A stretch of 64,000 bases of DNA from Hymenobacter glacialis. GTDB taxonomy: Bacteria > Bacteroidota > Bacteroidia > Cytophagales > Hymenobacteraceae. Position 1 is the first letter of the stretch, and each line of letters starts with the position of its first letter. Below the pieces are notes generated by a model, which made no database searches, was not told where the DNA came from, and was given only the letters and a program-made list of their open reading frames with translations. The stretch lies in contig NZ_MDZC01000010.1 in assembly GCF_001816165.1 (NCBI RefSeq), positions 1-64,000 on the forward strand, written 5' to 3'. Position numbers and translations under genes: made by a program. Below, piece by piece: positions 18,841 through 29,464 of this stretch.

Positions 18841-19998
18841 CTAGCCGGCCTCCGGCCGAATAGGGGGCAATGGGCTGATGGGCAGGACTCTCTCGGGCGC
18901 AGGCGGCCGGCGGTAGTAGTACCGCGGGGTAGTGCGGAGGCTGTCGGGAAGCTGCGACTGGACCCGGTCTGCGGTTTTCCACACTTTATAGGTCCAGTGC
19001 TGGTTGCCGGGGTTTTCGGCTACCAGCCGGCGGTACTGGACCAGGGCCTCGGGCAGACGGTTCTGGGATTCCAGGGCCTCGGCGAGCAAGGCACGTGCCT
19101 GGGGCAGGCGGGGATTGCGGCGCAGGGCCCGCTGAAAGTGCGAGATAAGAGCGGCGGGCTTGCGCTCCCGGGCAGCAGCCAGCCCCAGGCGGTAATCGGC
19201 CCGATACACGGTACTATCGAGGACCAAGGCCCTGCGGTAATACCACAGGGCACTATCCGAGTGGCCCTGCAATTCTAACTGCCGGCCGTAATCATACTTT
19301 AAGAGCCCGGAGGTAGTATCGAGCCGCATGCCCAACGCCGCAAAACGGGCGGCCTGACCGGGCACGCGCCGGGCGTTGAGCAAGAAGGCCAACTGGTGCA
19401 GGATTTCGGGTTGGCGCGGGTCCCGAGCCAAGGCATCGTGCAGGTATTGTATGGCCGTTGAGGTATCGCCAATGGCGGCATAGGCCAATCCTTTGTAGAA
19501 GAGGGCAGCTGACTGGTCGGGGTCGAGGCGCAGGGTGCGGTCCAGGTTGTCGAGGGCGGCCGTGTAGTTGCGGGAGGCCAGCTGGGTTTCGCCCACTAGT
19601 AGCGGCAGTTCGGGCCCCGAAAACCCGCGCTGGGCGGCCTGGCGAGCGGCAGCCAGCGCCGCTGGGAGCTCGCCCAAGCCGCGCAACCCCCGGGCCTGGA
19701 GGAAGTACAGACCGCCATCCGAATTATCAATCTCGAGCGCGGCAGCAACGTCGCGCAGGGCGGCTTGCGGCTGGCCAGCCGCCAACAACAAAGAGGCCCG
19801 ACGAGCGAGTAGCGTCGTATTACGGGGCTCACGGGCAATGGCGCCGTTCAGCTCTTCAGCCTGAACCCGAGGGCCGCTCTGCACCGTGGCCAAGTTGACA
19901 AGGGTATCGGGCTGCTCGCTGGGCTCATTGGAGCACGCAGCCAGTACCGTAACGGTCAAGAAACTCAAAACCCACTGATATAGCCGCAAATTAATCAT
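18841..19998 (-). CDS. TPR-repeat lipoprotein
   Basis: 385 residues from the ATG that gives a lipoprotein signal: MINLRLYQWVLSFLTVTVL followed by lipobox AAC, lipidated Cys at about 22. An upstream ATG would bury the signal. The rest is about nine tetratricopeptide repeats (AAALEIDNSDGGLYFLQARG, TLRLDPDQSAALFYKGLAY and similar). Probably a membrane-anchored scaffold facing the periplasm; partner unknown. It precedes thrS on the same strand by 99 bp; a second TPR gene lies just upstream. Confidence 0.85.
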   Translation of the reverse strand: MINLRLYQWVLSFLTVTVLAACSNEPSEQPDTLVNLATVQSGPRVQAEELNGAIAREPRNTTLLARRASLLLAAGQPQAALRDVAAALEIDNSDGGLYFLQARGLRGLGELPAALAAARQAAQRGFSGPELPLLVGETQLASRNYTAALDNLDRTLRLDPDQSAALFYKGLAYAAIGDTSTAIQYLHDALARDPRQPEILHQLAFLLNARRVPGQAARFAALGMRLDTTSGLLKYDYGRQLELQGHSDSALWYYRRALVLDSTVYRADYRLGLAAARERKPAALISHFQRALRRNPRLPQARALLAEALESQNRLPEALVQYRRLVAENPGNQHWTYKVWKTADRVQSQLPDSLRTTPRYYYRRPPAPERVLPISPLPPIRPEAG

Positions 19999-20099
19999 GA
20001 AAGAAACCGGCATTGCCGCCTTGAAATAAGCTGGAATTTGCTGCTGTTCTTTGGGCAAAAAGCAAACAAAATAAGTGGCTTGAATAGCTAATCCCAGCG

Positions 20100-21095
20100 C
20101 TATTCTCTATTGCTGACACGGGGCGCTGGCCTCAGTAAGGTATCTGGGGTGGAGACCTGAGAGGCAGGTGGGTCTGATTGTTGCCGTTCTTGCCGTCGTA
20201 CATCGGCCCGTAGCAAGGGTGGCAGCATTTTACGGCACAGCCGGCTCACTACCAGCTCTTCGCTGGTGATGGGAGGAATCTTTTCGGCGGCACGCAATAC
20301 TTCGATGGCCCGCTTTCGCCTGCCTTGGTACCGGCACATGCGAGCCAGGTCATAGCACACCTGCAGGTTGCCGGGCGCTATTTTATGGGCTTGTTCGAGG
20401 GATTCAATGGCTTGCCGGCTACTGCCCCCTTCGGGCACGCCCCCCAGCACCAGCTTGCTGTAAAGACGTTCGAGCAGGTTGTAGTGCGCTACCCGGTACT
20501 GCCAGCGCCCGAGGAGCTGCCAGGTTTCCGCCAGGTCGGGTCGGTGCTCGGTGGCGAGGAATACGTGCGAACGCAGGTCGCGGAAAGCCGCCAGGCGAGC
20601 CCCGGCTTTGTAAAGAGTGGCTTGATTGAAAAGTGCCAAGGCAACGGCGTAATTGCTTTCGCCGCCTTCCGGCCGCAGCAGCAGGGCCCGATCAGCGTAC
20701 GAACGGGCCGCGTTGAAGTAGGCGGCTTTGCGCGTTTCGTCCGAATACCGGGCCCCGATTTTAACACTTAGCACTGCTGCTTGCCAGAGCGACAGGTAAT
20801 GGGAAGGGGTAGTTTTTAGAATTTCCTGGTACACAGCCAGGGCTTCGGAATCTTTAAAATTTATGGTAAGGCTGGCCGCTTGCAGCAGCAGTTGTTGAGT
20901 AGCCGGTGGGTCGGCCAAAACCGGGGTTTCGGGCCGTTTGGATAGCGCCGCCGTGGGCTTACGCGTCGGAACCCGAATCTGCGCCTCGGCAGCTGGCGCG
21001 GCTGCCATCCACAGCAAACCTGCCCCAAGCATCCAGACCCGAAACGGTCTGGATAAACGGACAAAACAGGTTTGTAAAGGGGCTGGCGCAGGCAT
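20100..21095 (-). CDS. Exported TPR-repeat protein
   Basis: 331 residues. A signal peptide (hydrophobic 19-36, cleavage near AEAQ) is followed by TPR-like helices (YQEILKTTPSHYLSLWQAAV, ADRALLLRPEGGESNYAVALALF, LEQAHKIAPGNLQVCYDLARM, each a family-type repeat) and a polar tail. Function unknown. It is 100 bp upstream of the TPR lipoprotein and reads the same way, so they may act together in the periplasm. Confidence 0.8.
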   Translation of the reverse strand: MPAPAPLQTCFVRLSRPFRVWMLGAGLLWMAAAPAAEAQIRVPTRKPTAALSKRPETPVLADPPATQQLLLQAASLTINFKDSEALAVYQEILKTTPSHYLSLWQAAVLSVKIGARYSDETRKAAYFNAARSYADRALLLRPEGGESNYAVALALFNQATLYKAGARLAAFRDLRSHVFLATEHRPDLAETWQLLGRWQYRVAHYNLLERLYSKLVLGGVPEGGSSRQAIESLEQAHKIAPGNLQVCYDLARMCRYQGRRKRAIEVLRAAEKIPPITSEELVVSRLCRKMLPPLLRADVRRQERQQSDPPASQVSTPDTLLRPAPRVSNRE

Positions 21096-21356
21096 GGGGC
21101 AAAGACACGTCGTATCGGCAAGCAGCAGCTACTTACCTGTTGTTACATAAGAATCATGGTTAAAATGCCATGGAAGTGCTGCCTGCAAAATAAGCTTTAC
21201 CAGTGATGGCATCGTGTTAGTTCCCGAATTACCTGGCATTATTTCGGGCCCCTGGCGCACGTCGTTCACAGGCAAGACGCCGGCGCGGAGTTGGTCGGCA
21301 GCGAAGTGTTGAATCATGCCCACAAACGGGCTACGGCGTGCCGCTTCAAACCCAAC

Positions 21357-24344
21357 TTAAAACAACCCAAGCTGCGCTTTGGGCCGCTTGAGTAGCTCCC
21401 GCGCCTGAGCTACTTCTTCGGCCGTTACATCAACTGGACCGGTGGTCTCGGAACGGGGAGCCGCCGTTTCGGCGGGGGCGTCGCTGCTTTTGGGAGCAGC
21501 GGGGGTTGTCCGCTTTTTGGCCACTTCCCGGCGCTGGGGTTCAGGTCCTTCGTCGGTGAGCAGGCCCAGGCTGTGGATTTTATAATAATTGAGCTTGTTG
21601 CCCATGGCTTTCCAGCCTTTCACATCAATGAATTCATGCAGGCTGATTTTTTCCGTTTCCTTGTCGGCCTTTTTGTCTTTCTGGAATTTCAATTCGACAA
21701 GGGGCTCCGGGTTGGCCGTGACGGCCAGCAATTTTGAGCCCTTGGTTTCGGAAATAAACAAAAAGCGCTTTTCCAGGGTGCTGGTTTCAATCTTGAACCG
21801 CTTCACGTAGTGGATTTTGCTTTCACCCTCCATATAAACCGCCGAGAGCACCGTTTCGGGCTCGTACTTGCGAAGCAGCAAAATATTGGGCACGTCGTAG
21901 TGATTGGTGGGATTGGGCGCGGTCAGCTCGTAGCTGCCGTCCTTGAACACTACCAGCACGTGGTTTTCGGTGTCGAAAGTACCCAGGTAACGGCCGTGGC
22001 CGACGGTGTTGAGGCGGCCCACCACGCTATCAAAAAATACCTCGCGGCCGCCCAGCGTGGAGTCGCCCAGGGCCTGGCGCTTGATGTTTTTGATGGGCTG
22101 CTTGGTCACGATGTTGCCCATCGAGCCCTTGCCTTTAATGGCCAGCTCGGCGAAGTCAAAGTCGAACTGCTTCACGCGGGCCGGGGCTTTGTCGCTGAGC
22201 TGAATGCTCACAATCTCCGACTCGGAGTTGGGGTTGGCGGTCAGATACAGGGTTTTGGTGCCCTTGGTACCCTTGGTTAGGTCGTAGGTCTTGTCGCGGG
22301 TAATGCCTGACACCAGGAAGCGCTTGGCAAAGCTGATGCCCGAGGCCCCGTCCAGGTACACCATGTTGTACACCAGCCGGTCGTCGTTCTTGTTGTACAC
22401 GCCCACGTGGAGCACGTCTTTGCCCACAAAGGTTTTCTCCGCAATTCTGCTCACCACGAAAGTACCGTCGCGCTTGATGGCAATAATGTCGTCCAGGTCC
22501 GAGCAGTCGCAGATGGTCACCGCGTTTTCGTCTTTCTTCAGGCCGTAGCCCACAAAGCCGTCGGCGTAGTTCACGTACAGCTTCTGGTTGGCCACGGCTA
22601 CTTTCTGGGCCGTTACCACGTCGAAGGTGCGCAGCTGCGTTTTGCGCTCGCGGCCGGCGCCATACTTCTTCAGCAGGCCCTCGAAATAGGCAATGGCGTA
22701 GCGGGTAAGGTTGGCCAGGTGGTCGGCTACTTCGGCTAGCTCCACCTCCAGCTTTTGCAGGTACTCATCGGCCTTGAATCCGTCAAATTTCGAAATGCGC
22801 TTGATGCGGATTTCGGTCAGGCGGGTGAGGTCGGCTTCCTCAATGGGCCGGCGGAGCAGAATCCGGGTATCGTCGGCCTTTGCCTTCTCCCCTTCTATGC
22901 GCACGAATTTCTTGAGGCCCTTGTCGATGGTCTCCAGAATTTCGGCCCAGGTTTCGCATTCTTCTATGCGGCGGTAAATGCGGTTTTCGATGAAAATCTT
23001 CTCCAGCGAAGCATTGTGCCACCGCTCCCACAGTTCGTCCTGCCGGATTTCCAACTCGCGCTCCAGCAGGCGCACCGTGGCCTTGGTGCTCTGGCGCAAC
23101 ACGTCCTCTACACCCACAAAACGGGGCTTATCTTCGATAATGACGCAGGTGTTGGGCGAAATACTGATTTCACAGTCCGTGAAAGCATATAGCGCGTCCA
23201 TGGTCAGGTCGGGCGAGACGCCGGTGGGCAGCTGCACCTGGATTTCCACGTTGGCGGCCGTGTTGTCGACCACCTTCTTAATCTTGATTTTATTGGCCTC
23301 CGAGGCCTTCACAATGCTCTCCATCAGCGCCGTGGTGGTGGAGCCGTAGGGAATGTCGCGAATAACCAGCAGGGTTTTGTCGACCTTCTCGATGGTAGCG
23401 CGCAAACGAATTTTCGCGCCGCGCATGCCCGAGTTGTAATTGCTCACATCGCACAGCCCGCCCGTCGAAAAGTCCGGAAACAACTGCACCTCGCGGCCCC
23501 GCAGCACGTCGATGCTGGCCTTGCACAACTCGCGGAAGTTGTGGGGCATAATCTTGGTGCTCAGGCCCACGGCAATGCCCTCCACTCCCTGCGCCAGCAG
23601 CAGCGGGAATTTTACGGGCAGCGTGGTAGGCTCGCGCTTGCGGCCGTCGTAGCTGAGCTGCCACTCGGTGGTGTCGGGGTTAAACACCACGTCGAGCGCA
23701 AACTTGCTCAGGCGCGCTTCGATATAACGGGCGGCGGCGGCGCCGTCGCCGGTGCGCACATCGCCCCAGTTGCCCTGGGTCTCAATGAGCAGGTCTTTCT
23801 GACCCAGATTTACCATAGCATCGCCAATGCTGGCGTCGCCGTGCGGGTGGTACTGCATGGTTTGGCCGATGACGTTGGCCACCTTGTTGAAACGGCCATC
23901 GTCCATCTCCTTCATGGCGTGCAGAATGCGCCGCTGCACGGGCTTAAGGCCGTCTTCAATGGCGGGCACGGCCCGTTCCAGAATTACATAAGAAGCATAG
24001 TCCAGAAACCAGTTCTGGTACATTCCTTTCACCGTGGCCACGTCGTGGATGGTCTCGCCGGGCGCAAACTTGGGCTCTTCTTCGGTCTCAGGCTCAGGCA
24101 CGGTATCGGCGGCCACATGCACCCCAGCCGTCTCCCCAAACAGCCCATCGGCCTTAACCGCAGCAGCGGCAGCAGCGGCAGCACCGGCGGCTAGTGCGGC
24201 ATCCTGCTCGGCAAAGCTGGCTGGCTCGGCCGCGTCCTCGGCAGCAGCAGGCGAAAAAGCGGTCAGGTCGAAATTGACCGAATCACCGGGCTGAAGAAAG
24301 TCTTGGTCGGGGGCGTCGGAGGCAGGAATATCAGGTGTGGCCAC
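21357..24344 (-). CDS. parC: DNA topoisomerase IV subunit A
   Basis: 995 residues. An unusual acidic, Ala-rich N-terminal extension (about 1-95) precedes the breakage-reunion domain (VKGMYQNWFLDYASYVILERAVPAIEDGLKP region). The active-site Tyr is Y207 in AAARYIEARLS. The C-terminal beta-pinwheel region runs from about 620 to 890, followed by a charged tail. With ParE it decatenates chromosomes. It is called parC rather than gyrA because a parE-type partner lies on the same strand and the C-terminal part matches Bacteroidota ParC style. A TPR-kinase-like gene separates it from parE. Confidence 0.92.
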   Translation of the reverse strand: MATPDIPASDAPDQDFLQPGDSVNFDLTAFSPAAAEDAAEPASFAEQDAALAAGAAAAAAAAVKADGLFGETAGVHVAADTVPEPETEEEPKFAPGETIHDVATVKGMYQNWFLDYASYVILERAVPAIEDGLKPVQRRILHAMKEMDDGRFNKVANVIGQTMQYHPHGDASIGDAMVNLGQKDLLIETQGNWGDVRTGDGAAAARYIEARLSKFALDVVFNPDTTEWQLSYDGRKREPTTLPVKFPLLLAQGVEGIAVGLSTKIMPHNFRELCKASIDVLRGREVQLFPDFSTGGLCDVSNYNSGMRGAKIRLRATIEKVDKTLLVIRDIPYGSTTTALMESIVKASEANKIKIKKVVDNTAANVEIQVQLPTGVSPDLTMDALYAFTDCEISISPNTCVIIEDKPRFVGVEDVLRQSTKATVRLLERELEIRQDELWERWHNASLEKIFIENRIYRRIEECETWAEILETIDKGLKKFVRIEGEKAKADDTRILLRRPIEEADLTRLTEIRIKRISKFDGFKADEYLQKLEVELAEVADHLANLTRYAIAYFEGLLKKYGAGRERKTQLRTFDVVTAQKVAVANQKLYVNYADGFVGYGLKKDENAVTICDCSDLDDIIAIKRDGTFVVSRIAEKTFVGKDVLHVGVYNKNDDRLVYNMVYLDGASGISFAKRFLVSGITRDKTYDLTKGTKGTKTLYLTANPNSESEIVSIQLSDKAPARVKQFDFDFAELAIKGKGSMGNIVTKQPIKNIKRQALGDSTLGGREVFFDSVVGRLNTVGHGRYLGTFDTENHVLVVFKDGSYELTAPNPTNHYDVPNILLLRKYEPETVLSAVYMEGESKIHYVKRFKIETSTLEKRFLFISETKGSKLLAVTANPEPLVELKFQKDKKADKETEKISLHEFIDVKGWKAMGNKLNYYKIHSLGLLTDEGPEPQRREVAKKRTTPAAPKSSDAPAETAAPRSETTGPVDVTAEEVAQARELLKRPKAQLGLF

Positions 24345-25033
24345 AGAGGGAGAGAAAGAGGTCGGCGAAGTGCCATCAAAAATACCGTAATCGGCGCGGA
24401 GCGCAACGGTTTATAAGTAGAACAGGAAGCTAAAGGCTCCCAATTATTTTAGCTAAACACGATACCGACAAGCCGCAATTGCATTGCTTTATTGTCTATT
24501 CAGCCCAAATTTAGGCAATACCAAGCTGATTCGCAAGCTAAATACAATAGTCAGCGGTGACTCAAACCGGGTTGCAAATGCGCGTTAATGAGCGGCAATT
24601 TTTACAAACGAAAAAAGCCCGAACCAAAGGCGCGGGCTTTTCCGTGGAATGTGCCGACTAGTCTACCCCTAGGCGGCGATTCAAACGTACGAAAAAAAAT
24701 CATGCAATGCAAAACCTCCCCTATTGTTCAACCGCTAATTTCTTCAATTTTAAGGCCATGAAATCATAACCTGGACTGTTTCTCCCCTATTTCCCATAGC
24801 GGGAAAAACATTCGCGGTAAACCTGTATAACAGTCTATATCAAGACCAAAAATGGAATTCTTTGCTTAATAACATTGCTCTACCTCGCTATTACTTTCTT
24901 TGCAAAAGGCAATAATTAACTTTCCTTAGCAATTATAATAAGCTGGGCCGTAGATTTTGGCAATTCATTCCTTCATTGGTTGCGTTACTAAAGCAGAGTT
25001 CGTTAGGCTCAATTCTGGGGCGCAAACAGGCAA
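24345..25033. other. Long AT-rich intergenic region with a distal terminator
   Basis: 690 bp with no supported ORF on either strand. It holds a strong minus-strand terminator at 24613-24641, about 400 bp after the stop of the upstream kinase-like gene, and a small dyad TTTCCC/GGGAAA at 24788-24806. Either a long 3' UTR or an unrecognised small RNA ending at the terminator could explain the spacing. Confidence 0.5.
24613..24641 (-). terminator. Strong terminator inside the 24.3-25.0 kb gap
   Basis: Stem AAAAGCCCG/CGGGCTTTT with an 11-base loop; on the minus strand it ends in a run of six T. Confidence 0.82.
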
Positions 25034-27088
25034 TCAGGCCGATGGCAGCGGAGCCGCTATTCTTACCCGAAATCCGGTGACTACGCCTTCGGTGCTGATG
25101 ATGGGGCCGGTAGTGGCCGCTCCCCCCATGGCAGCAGCGCGAACATCCACGTTTTCCAAGCCCTGAGTGGCGCGCCGAAGCGTGGCCTCTGGGGCATTGG
25201 GGGAATCTGGCTGGCCGTTGTCGATAACGTCGATGAGCAACTGGGGGCCTTCCAAGCGGACGCGCACTGTGGTGCGCGTGGCGCCGTGGGCGTGTTTGAG
25301 CACGTTTTGCAGGCACTCTTTGTAAATCAGGTACAGGTTGCGGCGCAGGCGGGCGGGCAGGCGGAACGTGGGCAAATTATCGGGTACTTCAAAACACAGA
25401 GCCACCCGGCGCGGGGTGAGGACTTCGTAACCGTAGTCGCGCATACGGATAAGGAGGTCCTTCAAGTTGTCATTTTGGGTGTCAAGGCTCCAGACCACGT
25501 CGTTGAGCTGGCGCACGGCATAGCGGCTGTTGTCGGACAGGCGACTTATTTGCAGGCGCTGGCCGGCAGCATCGGCCAGGCCTTCCTGAAGCAAATTGCT
25601 TTGGAGGCTGATTTGGCGGAGCAGCGTGCCCACGTCGTCGCGCAGGTCGGCGGCGAGCCGGGCGCGCAGGTCGTTTTCGCGTGAAATGTGGCGCTGGCGG
25701 TACTGCCAGAAAAAGAAACCCGCCACCAACGCAGTCAATACGCCCAGTCCGCCCAGGCCAATGAGTTGGTTTTGCTGCCGCAGGCGGCTCAGCTCGCGCT
25801 GCTGGTCTTGCAGACGCGCCTGCTGGGTGAGCAGCTTAATCTGGGCTTGCTGCTTGCCAAGTTCGTAGTTCAGCTGTAGGGCCGCGGTGCGGCGGCCAGT
25901 AGCTTCGCTAAGTAAGCTGTCGTTGAATGCCTTGCGGCCCAAGGATGCCAGGTAAGCCTGGGCAAAGTTCTTTTGCTTGGCGTAAGCCAGCGCCAGCACT
26001 TCATTTGCCGCGCGGCTGCCTTCAAGTGAGCCGACGCGCTGGCTGGAAGCAAGGCTGCGGCGGCCGTAAGTAATGGCACTATCGGTCTGGCCCTGGCGCA
26101 GAAAGGCCCGCGCCAGCACCCCCTCTGCCCGCGGAATGGCCAGGAGCCGGCCCGTGACCACCGACTGCCGCAAGGCCGGATACCCCAAGGCAAAAGCTTC
26201 GGCAAGCTGGCCCTGCCGCTCGCTTATTTCGGCCAGGTTGAGTTGCATGGCCAGCACCTCGGGGGCATTGCCCAACCGCTGGCTCACGGCTAGGCTTTGC
26301 TGGTAGTACACGCGCGCTGCTACCCACTGCTTCTGTTTCAGGCACACATCGCCAAGCCCTCCCAGGGCCAGATTAATGCGGTCGGGGTAATCCTGATTGC
26401 GGGCTACCTGGAGGGCATCAAGGAAGTAGTCTCTTGCATGGGCGTAATCGCCAAGCTTATTGAACGTGTTGCCCGCCTGGATTTTCAGGCTGGTGTGGAA
26501 GCGCCGGGTGTCGTTGGTGACGGGAATAGCCAACCCTTGCAGGCAGTGGGCTAAGCTGGCCGCGTATTGGCCCTGCTGCTCGGCCACTAAAGCCAGGCGG
26601 CCCAGGCTCCGCACCTCACCGCCCAGGTTTCGGGCTTTGGCAAACTGCGCACGCGCTTCAGCCAGGTATTTGGTAGCGGGTAGGTACTCAGCCAGCACAA
26701 TATGATAGTCGGCCAGGTCCAGTAAGGTTTCCGCAATCAACTTGTCGTTGTTGAGGCTGCGGGCCAGGGCTACTGCTTCCTTTAGCACCGGCAGCGCGGC
26801 GTTCACATTCTGCAGCTTGATTTCTTCGGCCAGATGCGTGAGAAGGACCACGCGCTTGGAATCTCGCTCTGGGCTGGCGCTGAGCAAGGTTTTAATGCTG
26901 TCGATGCGCACTTTCTGGCGTCGCAGGAGCTGGTTGGGCAGTTTGGGTGTTGATGCGCCCAGGCTGGTAAAAGTAAGCAGGTCTTTGGGAGCGGGCTGGT
27001 CTTGCGCACCTGCGGGCAACGGACTCCACGCCCACAGCGCCGCCGCAACCAACATCCTCTGCATCATAGCCTCAATAGAATAGCGCAT
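25034..27088 (-). CDS. TPR-containing histidine-kinase-like protein lacking the phosphoacceptor His
   Basis: 684 residues: signal peptide (about 8-28), TPR array (about 60-400), one membrane helix (about 440-460, LIGLGGLGVLTALVAGFFFW), a dimerisation helix of the HisKA_3 type, and an HATPase domain (N-box NVLKHAHG, DNGQP, GLENVDVRA). In this family the dimerisation motif is normally LHD(D/E)VG; here it reads LRDDVG with Arg483 (codon CGC at 25640-25642). The ATP-binding part looks preserved. It may be a pseudokinase or regulatory partner of another kinase. No response regulator is adjacent. It sits oddly between parE and parC. Confidence 0.85.
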   Translation of the reverse strand: MRYSIEAMMQRMLVAAALWAWSPLPAGAQDQPAPKDLLTFTSLGASTPKLPNQLLRRQKVRIDSIKTLLSASPERDSKRVVLLTHLAEEIKLQNVNAALPVLKEAVALARSLNNDKLIAETLLDLADYHIVLAEYLPATKYLAEARAQFAKARNLGGEVRSLGRLALVAEQQGQYAASLAHCLQGLAIPVTNDTRRFHTSLKIQAGNTFNKLGDYAHARDYFLDALQVARNQDYPDRINLALGGLGDVCLKQKQWVAARVYYQQSLAVSQRLGNAPEVLAMQLNLAEISERQGQLAEAFALGYPALRQSVVTGRLLAIPRAEGVLARAFLRQGQTDSAITYGRRSLASSQRVGSLEGSRAANEVLALAYAKQKNFAQAYLASLGRKAFNDSLLSEATGRRTAALQLNYELGKQQAQIKLLTQQARLQDQQRELSRLRQQNQLIGLGGLGVLTALVAGFFFWQYRQRHISRENDLRARLAADLRDDVGTLLRQISLQSNLLQEGLADAAGQRLQISRLSDNSRYAVRQLNDVVWSLDTQNDNLKDLLIRMRDYGYEVLTPRRVALCFEVPDNLPTFRLPARLRRNLYLIYKECLQNVLKHAHGATRTTVRVRLEGPQLLIDVIDNGQPDSPNAPEATLRRATQGLENVDVRAAAMGGAATTGPIISTEGVVTGFRVRIAAPLPSA

Positions 27089-27276
27089 TCTCCTATGTCA
27101 TTCAGCAGCTAAAACTACCACTGCTAAATTCAAATTTCCACATTAAGACCCCTTCAATTCGGGAATATAGCAGGCAACAGATTAAAATTGTTATAAACAA
27201 TAGCAAAATATTCAATGACTCAATTGCAAAGTTTCAGCCTTTTGCGCACAAATTTTACGGCAAGAACTACTAAAAG

Positions 27277-27317
27277 CAAAAAGCCCCGTGTGGCTATCGC
27301 CAAACGGGGGCTTTTTG
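27277..27317 (-). terminator. Terminator of parE
   Basis: Stem CAAAAAGCCCC/GGGGGCTTTTTG with T-runs on both strands, 23 bp after the parE stop. Confidence 0.85.
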
Positions 27318-27339
27318 TTGCAAAAAAAGTAAAAGTTGA

Positions 27340-29283
27340 TTACGCCAATTCCTCCTCGATGGTCTCGGCCACAGGGAGTACATCGCTGGTCACCAGGTCT
27401 TTTTCGAGGCGCAGGTTGTCTATGATGAAATTCTGGCGGTCGGGCGTGTTTTTGCCCATGTAGTAAGTAAGGACCTGCTGAATGCTGCGGTCTGATTGCA
27501 GAATGACCGGCTCAAGCTTGATGTTGTCGCCGATGAACTTGCCGAATTCCTCGGGCGAAATCTCACCCAAGCCCTTGAACCGGGTGATTTCGGGGTTTTT
27601 GCCCAGCTTGCGCATGGCGGCCTGCTTTTCCTGCTCGTTGTAGCAGTAGATGGTTTCTTTCTTGTTGCGCACGCGGAACAGCGGCGTTTCGAGGATGAAA
27701 ACGTGGCCGTTGCGCACCAAATCGGGGAAGAACTGCAGGAAAAAGGTGAGCAGCAGCAGGCGAATGTGCATGCCGTCCACGTCGGCATCGGTGGCTACTA
27801 CCACGCGGTTGTAGCGCAGGTGCTCAATGCCTTCCTCGATGTTGAGGGCGTGCTGCAGCAGGTTGAGCTCCTCGTTTTCGTACACAATCTTCTTTTTCAG
27901 CCCGAAGCAGTTCAGGGGCTTGCCCCGCAGGCTGAACACGGCCTCCAGCTCCACGTTGCGGCTCTTGGTGATGCTGCCGGAAGCGGAGTCGCCCTCCGTG
28001 ATGAAGAGCGTGGTGAGCAATTCTTTTTCGGCGCCGTCTTTGGCGTTTTCGCCCAAATGGAAGCGGCAGTCGCGCAGCTTGCGGTTGTGCAGGTTGGCTT
28101 TTTTGGCGCGCTGGTTGGCCAGCTTCTTGACGCCGGCCATGTCCTTGCGCTCCCGCTCGCTCTGCATGATGCGCTTGAGCAGGGCATCGGCGGCGGCGGG
28201 GTTTTTGTGCAGGTAGTTGTCGAGGTGCTCCTTTACGAAGTCCACGATGAAGCCGCGCACCGACGGGCCGTCCTCGCCCATGTTGATGGAGCCGAGCTTG
28301 GTTTTGGTCTGGCTCTCAAACACGGGCTCCTGCACCCGGATGGACACCGCGGCAATGATGGAGCCGCGCACGTCGGCCGCGTCAAAGTCTTTCTTGTAGA
28401 ACTCGCGCACGGCCTTCACCACCGCCTCGCGGAACGCCGCCAAGTGGGTGCCGCCCTGGGTGGTGTACTGCCCGTTCACGAAGGAGTAGTACTCTTCGCC
28501 GTAATCGTTGCCGTGGGTCAGGGCCAGCTCAATGTCGTCCCCCTTCAGGTGGATAATGGGGTAACGCAGGTGCTCCACGTCGGCTTTGCGGGCCAGCAGG
28601 TCGAGCAGGCCGTTTTCGGAGTAGTACTTCTGGCCGTTGAAATTAATGGTGAGGCCGGCGTTGAGGTAAACGTAGTTCCAGATTTGATTTTCGAGGTACT
28701 CCGGGATAAAGCGGTAGTTTTTGAAAATGGTGTCGTCGGGCTGGAACGTGACCAGCGTGCCGTTGCGCTGGCTGGTTTTTTGGGGCTTGGGGTCGCTCAC
28801 CAGCTTGCCCTGGGCAAACTCAGCGGCTTTGAGAACGCCTTCGCGCACGCTTTGCACCAGGAAGTAGCCGCTCAGGGCGTTCACGGCCTTGGTGCCCACG
28901 CCGTTGAGGCCCACCGACTTCTGAAACACCTTGGAGTCGTACTTGCCACCGGTGTTTATCTTGCTCACCACGTCCACCACCTTGCCCAGGGGAATGCCGC
29001 GGCCGTAGTCGCGCACCTGCACCCGGGAGTCGGAAATCTTGATGTCGATGGTGCGGCCGTGCCCCATCACGTGCTCGTCGATGCAGTTATCGACCACTTC
29101 CTTCACCAATACGTAGATGCCATCGTCGTAAGCGGAGCCATCGCCAAGCTTACCAATGTACATACCGGGCCGCAATCGGATGTGCTCGCGCCAATCCAAC
29201 GAGCGAATGCTGTCTTCGGTGTAGCCGTGGTCGGGGGCTTTAGCAGGGGCTTCTGGGGCGTCCGTCAGTAAATCTTCTTTCAT
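27340..29283 (-). CDS. parE: DNA topoisomerase IV subunit B
   Basis: 647 residues. GHKL ATPase domain with EVVDNCIDE (about 60), GRGIP, and [14 protein letters not shown]; transducer domain; TOPRIM domain with [12 protein letters not shown] and the metal-binding [14 protein letters not shown] block; C-terminal [10 protein letters not shown] region. The length is that of ParE, without the long GyrB insert. With ParC it resolves linked chromosomes. It has its own terminator, so parE and parC are not simply co-transcribed. Confidence 0.94.
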   Translation of the reverse strand: MKEDLLTDAPEAPAKAPDHGYTEDSIRSLDWREHIRLRPGMYIGKLGDGSAYDDGIYVLVKEVVDNCIDEHVMGHGRTIDIKISDSRVQVRDYGRGIPLGKVVDVVSKINTGGKYDSKVFQKSVGLNGVGTKAVNALSGYFLVQSVREGVLKAAEFAQGKLVSDPKPQKTSQRNGTLVTFQPDDTIFKNYRFIPEYLENQIWNYVYLNAGLTINFNGQKYYSENGLLDLLARKADVEHLRYPIIHLKGDDIELALTHGNDYGEEYYSFVNGQYTTQGGTHLAAFREAVVKAVREFYKKDFDAADVRGSIIAAVSIRVQEPVFESQTKTKLGSINMGEDGPSVRGFIVDFVKEHLDNYLHKNPAAADALLKRIMQSERERKDMAGVKKLANQRAKKANLHNRKLRDCRFHLGENAKDGAEKELLTTLFITEGDSASGSITKSRNVELEAVFSLRGKPLNCFGLKKKIVYENEELNLLQHALNIEEGIEHLRYNRVVVATDADVDGMHIRLLLLTFFLQFFPDLVRNGHVFILETPLFRVRNKKETIYCYNEQEKQAAMRKLGKNPEITRFKGLGEISPEEFGKFIGDNIKLEPVILQSDRSIQQVLTYYMGKNTPDRQNFIIDNLRLEKDLVTSDVLPVAETIEEELA

Positions 29284-29464
29284 TAGGGCAACTGTTGTCC
29301 AGTTTTTGGGTAAAATAACGCAGAAAATAGCAGGAGGGCAAGAAAAATTGCCAGCTTCTTTAGCACACGCCAGCTAATTTATTTAGTTTTAAACACCATT
29401 TTTAAGCTCAGGGTTCACTCCCGCGGGCCAGCACCCTGACACTCACTTTTACCATTTCTTCCGC

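Noticed and set aside
27496..29271. Long plus-strand frame opposite parE
   Set aside because: Composition is the antisense of ParE, with no recognisable motif.
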